Assembly (NCBI RefSeq): GCF_030151385.1 | Contig: NZ_JASLDS010000033.1 | Span: 1 to 21,273, forward strand | Direction of reading: 5' to 3' | Origin: Soonwooa sp. | GTDB taxonomy: Bacteria > Bacteroidota > Bacteroidia > Flavobacteriales > Weeksellaceae | DNA length: 21,273 bases | Shown here: in pieces, positions 6,956-13,999 of the stretch | Layout of the letters: every line of letters starts with the position of its first letter | Position numbering within the stretch: the stretch's first letter is position 1 | Position numbers and translations under genes: made by a program | The notes under the pieces: model-generated | Told to the model about the DNA's origin: nothing | Seen by the model: only the letters and a program-made list of their open reading frames with translations | Database searches by the model: none

Positions 6956-8089
6956 TTAATTTGAAAATGAAGATAATTTACGTTGCGAAAACTTCTCGTT
7001 AATGTCCTTAGCTAGGAGACGATTAATTTTCAAACGTTTAGAAATAAAAAATCCGATAATTGCTAAAACCAAAAAGTTAACTACTATTATAACAATATTA
7101 AGCCTTTGAGAAGACGCTATATTTTCATTGATAATCAAACGATTAGCTTCTCGCATATCATCAATAGACTTGCCAATAATAGCCATTTCACTTTCTTGCT
7201 TTTGAGAAACAACAGCTTGATACTTTTCATAATAATCACGATAAAGATCTGTTTGCTTTAGAGCCAAATAATTATTAGCTTTTAGTAGATAAATCCCATT
7301 GTCTAAAGTCAAATCTCTGACATTGCTAGCTTTCGCCTCAGCTTGATCTAGATAGTTAAGTGCCTGCGAATAATCTTGCTCGTAAAAATAAAGCTCACCT
7401 AGTCCTTTCAGAGCATAAGCTTCTAGACTTAAAGCTTTATTATTTGTTGCCAATTCTAAAGATTCCAGAAAACTACTTTTTGCTTTATCAAAATTCTTAA
7501 GTTCCAAATAACAGTATCCGACATTGTAGTATATAACACTCAAGTTAGATTCTCGAAAAACGCCTTTTTTATACTTATTAAAATACCAAATTGATTTGTA
7601 AAATTTCTCCAAAGCCAATTCTGGATTATCTTGGATCCGATAATTCGTCCCACGAATTCCATAAATCATTCCCAAAGTCGAAAATTTTATAACCATAGTA
7701 TCAGGTAGTTTTACAGCCAAACTTTCCGCACTTTCTAGATTGTCAAAACTATTACTAAAAAGCTCCATCTGCTGATATTGGATAGCAATATTAAGTAATA
7801 CACTTGCTTTAGCCTTATCATCATTAATGTACTTCAACAAATCTTGTGCTTTTTTAATAGATTCGAAAGACTTATCCAAATCTCTTTTTGAGGTATAAGC
7901 GGTGGATAAAAGAAGATAATATTTTAATTTGTCACCTGGGACTTTGGACTTATTTATTAAACTATCTAATGAAAAAATAGCTTTATTAGGATCACTGTAT
8001 ATCTGGCTTCTTATTCTATAATCCAAATCTGTTGGTTGTCCAAAAACCAAAAGCACATTCAAAAAGAAAAATAAAAAATAATTTCTCAT
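6956..8089 (-). CDS. Membrane-anchored periplasmic TPR protein, cassette B
   Basis: This 377-residue paralogue of the protein at 325-1455 has the same layout. A signal peptide (MRNYFLFFFLNVLLVFGQ) precedes TPR repeats (about 40-320, including YYNVGYCYLELKNFDKAKSS and ALKGLGELYFYEQDYSQALN). One membrane helix (about 328-350) follows, then a basic cytoplasmic tail that is a few residues longer (ending RKLSSFSN). The segment just after the signal peptide is the most diverged part; stretches such as KAKASVLLN and YQQMELFSNSF are identical. The start lies 4 bp after the regulator stop, as in unit A. If the frameshift in the upstream regulator is real, coupling of translation could still work, because the regulator frame is open up to this gene. 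Confidence 0.83.
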   Translation of the reverse strand: MRNYFLFFFLNVLLVFGQPTDLDYRIRSQIYSDPNKAIFSLDSLINKSKVPGDKLKYYLLLSTAYTSKRDLDKSFESIKKAQDLLKYINDDKAKASVLLNIAIQYQQMELFSNSFDNLESAESLAVKLPDTMVIKFSTLGMIYGIRGTNYRIQDNPELALEKFYKSIWYFNKYKKGVFRESNLSVIYYNVGYCYLELKNFDKAKSSFLESLELATNNKALSLEAYALKGLGELYFYEQDYSQALNYLDQAEAKASNVRDLTLDNGIYLLKANNYLALKQTDLYRDYYEKYQAVVSQKQESEMAIIGKSIDDMREANRLIINENIASSQRLNIVIIVVNFLVLAIIGFFISKRLKINRLLAKDINEKFSQRKLSSFSN

Positions 8090-8093
8090 TGCA

Positions 8094-9697
8094 TTAGGCT
8101 TTTAATTGTTTGATAAAAATATTCGGAGAAATACCTGTAACCGTTTTAAAAACAGCTGCAAAAAGACTGTGGGATGAGAAACCAGCCTTTTCTGCTAGAT
8201 AACTAACTTTGTAATTGAGATAGGTTGGATCTTCTTCCAATAAAGAGACAATATAATTAATTCTCAATTCGTTGATGTATGCATTAAAGTTTTTGCCTTT
8301 GTAAGTATTAATGATATCCGAAAGATATTTGGTATTGGTATCCAAATGAATCGCCAAAACCGCTATCGAAATATCTTTATTCAGATAAAAATCAGAATTT
8401 TCGAAAACCGTTAGCTTATCCAAGATTTCTTTTTGCGTCTCAGCTGGGATAATAAACTGACGTTCGATTTTGGGTTGTATTTCTGCCTCTGGACTTTCAG
8501 GTTGTTTTTCAACATCAACCATATCTTCTAAGCCGACCTCAGGTTCGATAATTTCGGGTTTTGCACCTTCAGAATTATAGCGTTGATCTAGGAAGAGAAT
8601 TTGTTTTTTAAAATTCTTGGTTTTAATAATTTCAGTATAGAGATAAATCCCTGATACCAAAACCAGCAAACTTGTAAAACCAAAAATAAGTAGACTTTTT
8701 GTAGATTGTTTTTTCTTGCTGATTGCAATATTATTCTCTTCGAGATCCTTAGTAATCTTAATAAGATAGCTTATCCCTTCTTTCTGATTATTGTTAATTT
8801 TCTGATTCAAATCCAAGAAAAGCTTATTATTGGACTCATATTTAGCCATATCATTTAATGCTAAATAATTCTTAGACAAATCGCTGTATAGATTTCTTTT
8901 TAGTAAAATATATGGCAACTCACCCAATTTTTCTAAAGCCAATTCCAGCTCCTGAATTGCAGCTTGGTAATTTTTGTCCAAAAAATAACAATTCGATAAT
9001 TTCTCACAAGCAAGCGCAAACAAAAATTTTGGTTGCCCCGCAGCATTGAGATTCACTTTAAGTTGCAATAACTGACTTTTTGCTTCTTCTGTCTTTTTTT
9101 CAGCGATAAGAATGCTAGATTTAAAAATAGTATTTTCAAACTTTACATAATCCGAAGCCAATTGCTTTCCTGTTAAATAAGAATCGCTTTTTCTTAAATA
9201 CTCAGTTGCCTTAGAGTAGTCTTTTGAAATCAAATAATTAACAGCTTGCAGTTGATAGATTTTCGCGAACAAAATAGGCTGCGACTTTTGCTTTCTATTT
9301 TCAACTCTATCTTTAATAAGATTGTTGAGCAATTTTTTACTTTCATCAAAAAGCTTAAGATTATGATATTGCTCGGCTATGATAAAATCAAAATATAGAG
9401 GTCGCTCTTCTCCTTTATCCATGATTTGCGATTCTTGACTAAGAGAGATTCTCACAGATTGGACAAACTCCGCTTTTAACATATAAGCCTGCCCAAGAAT
9501 TTGCTGAAGACTAAGATCATCATCCACTGCTTTAACATTAAGCAAATTACTCTGCGTGGTCATAATACAGTCATCAGGATTCTGATAAAGCTTGGTGTAA
9601 CTTCGATTATAGAGCACCTCAAAATCCGATTTTATCTGAGCAGTCACAAATTGCAAAGAACAAAAGAAAACTAAAAAAAAATTCTAAAACAAAACAT
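8094..9697 (-). CDS. TPR/AraC membrane regulator, cassette B, frameshifted in the signal peptide
   Basis: This paralogue of the regulator at 1460-3064 has the same order: TPR-like helices, one membrane helix, Glu/Pro-rich linker and a C-terminal AraC HTH whose second motif (KAGFSSHSLFAAVFKTVTGI) is identical. The ATG corresponding to that of copy A is at 9697-9695, but this frame reads MFCFRIFF and then TAG (9673-9671). One base is missing relative to copy A next to a nine-T run (9673-9681). Adding one T restores MFCFRIFFLVFFCSLQFVTA, a normal signal peptide joined in frame to the intact rest. Without it the long frame has only weak starts (TTG at 9656, GTG shortly after) that would remove most of the signal peptide. 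It is either a pseudogene, a slippage-switched gene or a sequence error; the otherwise intact frame argues against old decay. Confidence 0.75.
9673..9681 (-). other. Nine-T homopolymer at the frameshift of regulator B
   Basis: Nine T on the minus strand inside codons 6-9. A run of ten T would put the ATG at 9697 in frame with the regulator. Runs of this length are known slippage points for replication and for RNA polymerase. Confidence 0.7.
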
Positions 9698-9763
9698 TCT
9701 ACGGATAAAAAACCTTATAAATACTACACCAAAAGAAGATAATCACTAGAAATAACAAAAAAA

Positions 9764-9800
9764 ACAATACAAAAATTCGCGAATTCTGCTAGACTAATAC
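9764..9800. promoter_or_regulatory. Candidate operator, GAATTC-centred motif, copy B
   Basis: ACAATACAAAAATTCGCGAA followed by TTCTGCTAGACTAAT. The core AATTCGCGAATT (9774-9785) is a perfect 12-bp palindrome. It is the diverged counterpart of the motifs at 3171 and 6509 and shares ACAATAC and GAATTCTG with them at the same spacing. Confidence 0.45.
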
Positions 9801-9845
9801 TTCCAAAGATATTACTTTCTATGTAAAATTGTACCATCAAATTAA
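9781..9845 (+). promoter_or_regulatory. Conserved promoter block of HAF gene B
   Basis: Counterpart of 3192-3256 with four transitions in 65 bp. The -7-like TAAAATTG is at 9824-9831 and, as in copy A, no TTG is found at the -33 distance. Confidence 0.5.
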
Positions 9846-9858
9846 CCCCTTTAATAAA

Positions 9859-11127
9859 ATGAAAAAGAGATTTCTACTTCCGTTAAGTTGTGCCGCATTA
9901 TTAACAACTAACATTGTTAATGCACAACTTGTATTTTCGACAGTTACCACACCAGGATATTCACGTCCAGGCTCTGTAAATAATTCTGGTACCGTTGTTA
10001 CAGCTATTAATTCGCAGAAACAATATCTATGGCTAAAAGGTTCTGAAATGGTACAGTTTGGTCAATTAACAGGACAAGACCAAGCAATGTCCCCAAAAAC
10101 TGGTGAAGATAATACCAAAATATATGGTCAAACGAAAAACTTTGATACCAATAAGCTGGGCTTTGGCGTCTTTGATACCAATTCGCAAGCTTGGACAATA
10201 CTAGGAGATCTATTACTATTCGACGTTTCGTCAGATGGGACAACGGCGGTAGGAGCTGGTGGCGAAAATGGCTACACTCGATCTTTCAAATGGGTAAAAG
10301 ACACAGGATTTATCAATTTAGGTTCAACGTATCCAAACAGAGACTCAAGAGCAGATGCAATAAGTAATGACAAAAAAGTTGTCGGAGGTTATCAGGATCA
10401 ATTGAATAGTCTAAGAACAGCAACATATTGGATGGATGGCAACGAGATTAATATAAAAACAGCAACGGGCGATTTTGTTGAAGGCATCGTACATGCAATT
10501 AACTATGATGGTACTATAATGGCAGGAAACCCTAACGTTAACAAATTACCTTTTATCTATGACAGGCTTAACAATAAAGTAACCTATATAGAAAGCCAAC
10601 AATACACGACCAACCCAACTTACAAAGGCTATGTCAATGGAATAAATGATGCTGGCACCATAATTATTGGATACTACAGTTCATTCTTATTGCCTACTAG
10701 TGAAGGCTACATATGGACTAAAAATGGTGGTTATCAAGACTTTACAGAATATGTAAAAAAACTTGGTATTGATGTACAGGGCCTTTATTTATACCCTACA
10801 GCAATGTCACCAGATGGTCTAAAATATGCTGGATATGCACAATCAGGTGCTGAGCAGAAAACTTGGATGCTAGATTTGACTACTTATCTTGCAACCAACA
10901 ATACCAGCAAGGCAGAAGTCAAAGTATACCCAAATCCAGCAAGCAATATCTTAAATATCTCAGGTCTCAAAGCTGATACAAAAATTAGCATTCACAATGT
11001 TGCGGGACAATTGGTTAAAACATCTACTAGCTCTCAAATCGACATTAACAATCTACCAAAAGGCAACTACATCATCAGCTATGACGTAAACGGTAAAGCA
11101 ACAAGCCAAAAATTCATTAAACAATAA
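9859..11127 (+). CDS. Secreted HAF-repeat protein with T9SS type A sorting domain, cassette B
   Basis: The ATG at 9859 is chosen because it gives MKKRFLLPLSCAALLTTNIV, a signal peptide nearly identical to copy A. The frame is open upstream to a TTG at 9829, but that lies in the promoter block. The 422-residue product has HAF-type repeats (about 25-340; for example DAISNDKKVVGGYQDQ, SFKWVKDTGFINLG and AMSPDGLKYAGYA) and a T9SS sorting domain (about the last 71 residues, VKVYPNPASNILNISGL to TSQKFIKQ). Signal and sorting domain resemble copy A strongly, whereas the repeat region between them is far more diverged. It is presumably secreted by T9SS to the cell surface or medium. It lies divergent from the frameshifted regulator and ends in a terminator. 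Confidence 0.87.
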   Translation: MKKRFLLPLSCAALLTTNIVNAQLVFSTVTTPGYSRPGSVNNSGTVVTAINSQKQYLWLKGSEMVQFGQLTGQDQAMSPKTGEDNTKIYGQTKNFDTNKLGFGVFDTNSQAWTILGDLLLFDVSSDGTTAVGAGGENGYTRSFKWVKDTGFINLGSTYPNRDSRADAISNDKKVVGGYQDQLNSLRTATYWMDGNEINIKTATGDFVEGIVHAINYDGTIMAGNPNVNKLPFIYDRLNNKVTYIESQQYTTNPTYKGYVNGINDAGTIIIGYYSSFLLPTSEGYIWTKNGGYQDFTEYVKKLGIDVQGLYLYPTAMSPDGLKYAGYAQSGAEQKTWMLDLTTYLATNNTSKAEVKVYPNPASNILNISGLKADTKISIHNVAGQLVKTSTSSQIDINNLPKGNYIISYDVNGKATSQKFIKQ

Positions 11128-11147
11128 ATTATTTAAGTTATCTCGTG

Positions 11148-11173
11148 AGAAGCCCGACTTGTTTGGGCTTTTC
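11148..11173 (+). terminator. Rho-independent terminator after HAF gene B
   Basis: The stem GAAGCCCGA / TTGGGCTTTTC is imperfect (with G-T pairs) around the loop CTTGT, 20 bp after the stop, matching the position of the terminator after HAF gene A. Confidence 0.7.
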
Positions 11174-11189
11174 GACGTTGTAAGATTTT

Positions 11190-11371
11190 GGGCGTGTCCC
11201 TCGCCTCCAAAACAAAACCTCATAGGTTTTCAAAAACCTATCAGGTTTCAGCCTTCGCTACTTCGGGTCGCTACGTCCGCTACAATCTTTAACTTGTCGC
11301 TCGGACGGCTCCGCTACGCTCCGCCGCCTCGCGCCAACCCAAAGGATTTCCGCTATCATCGCTCACGCAAA
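11190..11371 (-). repeat. GC-rich dispersed intergenic repeat, copy 3
   Basis: Full copy from GGGCGTGTCCCTCGCCTCC to CGCTCACGCAAA with a left inverted repeat (AACCTCATAGGTTTTCAAAA then ACCTATCAGGTTT). It follows the terminator of HAF gene B directly. The rest of the gap up to the M23 gene (11372-11533) holds only the terminator at 11424-11446. Confidence 0.85.
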
Positions 11372-11423
11372 ATCCGTGAACGCATCAATATTGATTACCA
11401 ATTGAAAAAGTCAAAAACAAAAA

Positions 11424-11446
11424 AAAGCATCTTCAAAAGATGCTTT
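11424..11446 (-). terminator. Rho-independent terminator of the M23 peptidase gene
   Basis: A perfect 9-bp stem AAAGCATCT / AGATGCTTT with loop TCAAA is followed on the minus strand by a run of T (TTTTTTTTGTTTTT across the stem end), about 90 bp past the gene's stop. Confidence 0.85.
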
Positions 11447-11533
11447 CAATATTTTCGGCTTTCATCGAAAGTTACTTAAAATCCGACAAGTGTTTTTACA
11501 TTTAAAAACAAGATTCGTGAAATTTCGAAATTA

Positions 11534-12406
11534 TTACAAATTCATAAATAACTTAGGATTGACAGGCGTATTATTTTTATGAACTTCATAATGAAGATGC
11601 GGTCCTGTCGAACGTCCTGTATTACCAGATTTTGCAATCAACTCCCCTACTTTCACTTCTTGATTGGTGGCCACCGAAATGCTAGAAAGATGCCCATAAA
11701 GTGTTGCCAAGCCATTGCCGTGCGAAATGATTACACAATTTCCATAACCTCCTTTTTCACCAGCGAAAATAACTTTACCAGCTGCAGCTGCCACAACATC
11801 AGATCCATAAGGAACCGCAACATCAATCCCTTTATGGAATTGCATTTGATCTTTCTCGGCAGGCGCATTTTGACCAGCTTTCGGATCTTCTTTAATTGTA
11901 GGATTTGACGCAACCGAAGTACTATCATGAGTTGCTTTCAAAGGTTTAACAGATGCAAACACAGTTTTGAAAGGAATAGGATTCTTACGAACACCAAAAT
12001 TAGAAGAAATATAACCAGAAGTCGGAATCCCGAGCGGAACCTGTTGTAACTTTTTCTCTAGATCAACTAAATATTGGCTGTAACGATTGCTTTGCTTCGA
12101 AAGGTAAACCTCGTTGGCCAAACTATCTTTGGCAAGGCTTTCGATTTTGAGGTCAGATACATTTTTAGAAACCAAAAATGCATTAAGATTTCTAACCACT
12201 TGGTCAACGCTTAGGAGATTTTCCTTTAGCTCGCGATGGTCAATACTATCTTTTACTGTATTAATCTTTACTAAATTAACTTGATAATTTTTGTCGTCTT
12301 TCTCAGAATAAAGTTTCCCGATTAAGACCGCTTGAGCAAATACAACCACCAACAAACAACCTAAGACGATATTGGTTTTTTTATTGCTTCTCAAAAATCT
12401 TTTCAT
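11534..12406 (-). CDS. M23 family (LytM-type) peptidoglycan endopeptidase
   Basis: This 290-residue protein has a short basic N-terminus and one membrane anchor (about 12-30). A helical, coiled-coil-prone region (about 35-125) precedes a C-terminal LytM/M23 domain (about 128-290). The zinc site is complete: H191 and D195 in FHKGIDVA, and H270-x-H272 in GPHLHYEV, with a further His in YGHL (239). These proteins cut peptide bridges in peptidoglycan, acting in the periplasm. A 40-residue Ser/Pro/Lys-rich insertion (about 147-187) separates the SNFGVR strand from the HKGID motif. A minus-strand -7 box TATTTTTG (complement of 12445-12452) lies upstream. It is monocistronic, divergent from gpsA, and has its own terminator. 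Confidence 0.92.
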   Translation of the reverse strand: MKRFLRSNKKTNIVLGCLLVVVFAQAVLIGKLYSEKDDKNYQVNLVKINTVKDSIDHRELKENLLSVDQVVRNLNAFLVSKNVSDLKIESLAKDSLANEVYLSKQSNRYSQYLVDLEKKLQQVPLGIPTSGYISSNFGVRKNPIPFKTVFASVKPLKATHDSTSVASNPTIKEDPKAGQNAPAEKDQMQFHKGIDVAVPYGSDVVAAAAGKVIFAGEKGGYGNCVIISHGNGLATLYGHLSSISVATNQEVKVGELIAKSGNTGRSTGPHLHYEVHKNNTPVNPKLFMNL

Positions 12407-12444
12407 ATATTTTCTAATTGATTATACTTAAAATTTTAAGGCTA

Positions 12445-12452
12445 CAAAAATA
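12445..12452 (-). promoter_or_regulatory. Candidate -7 box of the M23 gene
   Basis: TATTTTTG on the minus strand matches TAnnTTTG, about 39 bp before the ATG. No clear TTG at -33. Confidence 0.4.
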
Positions 12453-12588
12453 CTTACTTTTTATTAAAACGAAATATTAAGCAGAATTATTTAACAAACT
12501 TTAAATAAATTTTAATTATTCATAAAGAATCACAAACTATAGAACCTCAGTAAGCATTCTAAAGATTTTCTTTTTCATTATATAATTG

Positions 12589-12596
12589 TAGCTTTG
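12589..12596 (+). promoter_or_regulatory. Candidate -7 box of gpsA
   Basis: TAGCTTTG is an exact TAnnTTTG match 23 bp before the gpsA ATG; the -33 region is T-rich without a clean TTG. Confidence 0.5.
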
Positions 12597-12619
12597 CATT
12601 AGGTTAAAAAAAGTGTAAA

Positions 12620-13630
12620 ATGGCAAAATCAAAATCACCGCAGTTGCCCAAAGTTGGTGTAGTTGGAAGTGGAAGCTTTGCGACGGCAATTGTAAAGATG
12701 TTGACAGAAAATTGTAAAGTCATCCATTGGCATGTCCGTAACGAATTCGTGAAAGGCGCTATCCAATTGCGTGGCCATAATCCAACATATCTTCCGATGG
12801 TTAGTTTTAATATGAAACAATTAAAACTGACAACGGACATTAACGAATTGGTTGAAGCTTGCGACATCATTGTCCTAGCAACACCTTCTATCTACTTAGC
12901 GTCGACATTGGCAAATCTTAGTTGCAATTACGAAGACAAATTATTCTGTTCGGCTATCAAAGGTATTGTACCAGAATACAATGATATTGTTGCCAATTAT
13001 CTTCGCGACAAATTCCAAATTGGTTACAAAAATCAAGCAGTTATTGCAGGACCTTGTCATGCTGAAGAGGTTGCAATGGAACGTTTATCATATTTGACAA
13101 TCGCATCTGCCGAGGAAAAAGACACCGCAGTCCTTACCAAAATTTTCTCTTCATTCTATATTAAAGTGAATGAAAGTTGTGATATATTAGGTAACGAATA
13201 CAGCGCAATTCTTAAAAACATTTACGCAATCGGTGCTGGTATTGCTAGTGGATTAGGTTATGGTGACAACTTCATCGCAGTTTATGTTTCTAATGCAATT
13301 CGTGAGATGGAAACTTTCCTAGAAGCTGTCTATCCAGAACCTCGCGATGTTAACGAAAGCGCGTATCTTGGAGACCTTTTGGTTACCGCTTACTCGTTGT
13401 TCTCACGTAACCGAAACCTCGGAAACTTAATCGGGAAAGGCTACACTGTTAAATCTGCAATCCAATCAATGAACATGGTTGCCGAGGGCTATTACGCAAC
13501 CAACGGTATCTATACTATTTGTAAGGATAAGAAGTTAAAACTTCCAATTATCAACACAATCTTTGCGATTCTGTATGAAGAGAAAAATGCAGAGAAACAA
13601 TTCGCGAAATTGACTGAAAAATTAAATTAG
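12620..13630 (+). CDS. gpsA: NAD(P)-dependent glycerol-3-phosphate dehydrogenase
   Basis: This 336-residue cytoplasmic enzyme reduces dihydroxyacetone phosphate to sn-glycerol 3-phosphate, the backbone precursor of phospholipids. The N-terminal Rossmann domain shows VGVVGSGSFATAIVKML (about 12-28). The active-site and substrate segments follow: IVLATPS, SAIKGI with the conserved lysine (about 113-116) and AGPCHAEEV. The C-terminal helical domain carries LGNEYSAILKNIYAIGAGIA with the second catalytic lysine, and a GYGDN segment before the ARG-like loop. Length and motifs are typical. It has its own promoter and a strong terminator and is divergent from the M23 gene. Confidence 0.96.
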   Translation: MAKSKSPQLPKVGVVGSGSFATAIVKMLTENCKVIHWHVRNEFVKGAIQLRGHNPTYLPMVSFNMKQLKLTTDINELVEACDIIVLATPSIYLASTLANLSCNYEDKLFCSAIKGIVPEYNDIVANYLRDKFQIGYKNQAVIAGPCHAEEVAMERLSYLTIASAEEKDTAVLTKIFSSFYIKVNESCDILGNEYSAILKNIYAIGAGIASGLGYGDNFIAVYVSNAIREMETFLEAVYPEPRDVNESAYLGDLLVTAYSLFSRNRNLGNLIGKGYTVKSAIQSMNMVAEGYYATNGIYTICKDKKLKLPIINTIFAILYEEKNAEKQFAKLTEKLN

Positions 13631-13658
13631 CATTCATTTATATAAAGGGTAATGATGC

Positions 13659-13694
13659 GCTTTGCTTGTCTCCGGATGAGCAAAGCTTTTTTTT
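13659..13694 (+). terminator. Rho-independent terminator of gpsA
   Basis: The stem GCTTTGCT / AGCAAAGC with a 12-nt loop is followed by eight or more T, 28 bp after the stop. Confidence 0.9.
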
Positions 13695-13754
13695 ATTTCA
13701 AATTTAAAAATTTGGTGAAATTTTAAGCTGGCTCTAAATAATTATCCGAAATCT

Positions 13755-13865
13755 CTGGCCCCGATGGAGGCGGCATCCTTTGGGATTGGAGTGAGGCGGC
13801 GGAGCGTAGCGGAGCCGTCCGAGCGACAAGCCTAAAGATATAGCCGAGAGCGGGAAAAGCTTCAG
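13755..13865 (+). ncRNA. Flavo-1-like structured element enclosing the core of the dispersed repeat (copy 4)
   Basis: The order is CCCCG, GGCATCCTTT, GC-rich insert, AAAGATATAGCC, GAGAGCGGG. Paired arms are CCCG (about 13760-13763) with CGGG (13851-13854), and GGCATCCTTT (13772-13781) with AAAGATATAGCC (13834-13845). CTG/CAG can extend the outer stem. The insert (about 13782-13831) is the reverse complement of the GC-rich core of repeat copies 1-3. From memory, the outer sequence resembles the flavo-1 RNA motif of Flavobacteriia and the conserved intergenic element seen in many of their genomes. Only the shared core, not the flanks, matches copies 1-3. RNA function is not shown; a mobile or REP-like DNA repeat is the alternative. 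It lies between two terminators, outside both neighbouring genes. Confidence 0.5.
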
Positions 13866-13896
13866 AAAACAACTCTAAAAGCTTTTCGATGAAATA

Positions 13897-13930
13897 AAAA
13901 TGCCTTTCAAAAAATTTCGAAAGGCATTTT
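13897..13930 (-). terminator. Rho-independent terminator of asnS (possibly bidirectional)
   Basis: A perfect 12-bp stem AAAATGCCTTTC / GAAAGGCATTTT with a 10-nt loop lies 69 bp past the asnS stop; short T-tracts occur on both sides. Confidence 0.8.
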
Positions 13931-13999
13931 ATGATGATTTTTGGTTATCCTAGTATTGGATTAAATCTAAAAACTAAATACTAAAAACCAAATACTTTA

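Larger units (their letters stand above)
6956..11173. repeat. Duplicated three-gene cassette, unit B
   Basis: Second copy of the cassette at 325-4605, direct orientation, offset by about 6.6 kb. It is bracketed by repeat copies 2 (6576-6757) and 3 (11190-11371). Confidence 0.85.

Noticed and set aside
9829..9858. Ten-codon N-terminal extension of HAF protein B from a TTG
   Set aside because: It lies in the conserved promoter block; the internal ATG gives the same signal peptide as copy A.
11159..11479. Open frame of 106 codons on the plus strand after HAF gene B
   Set aside because: It begins in the terminator, crosses repeat copy 3 and the M23 terminator, and has no family resemblance.
13790..13830. 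CRISPR-like or tandem repeat from the direct GCGGAGC-GTA-GCGGAGC unit
   Set aside because: Only two 7-bp units inside a dispersed repeat; there is no array of regularly spaced repeats anywhere in the window.
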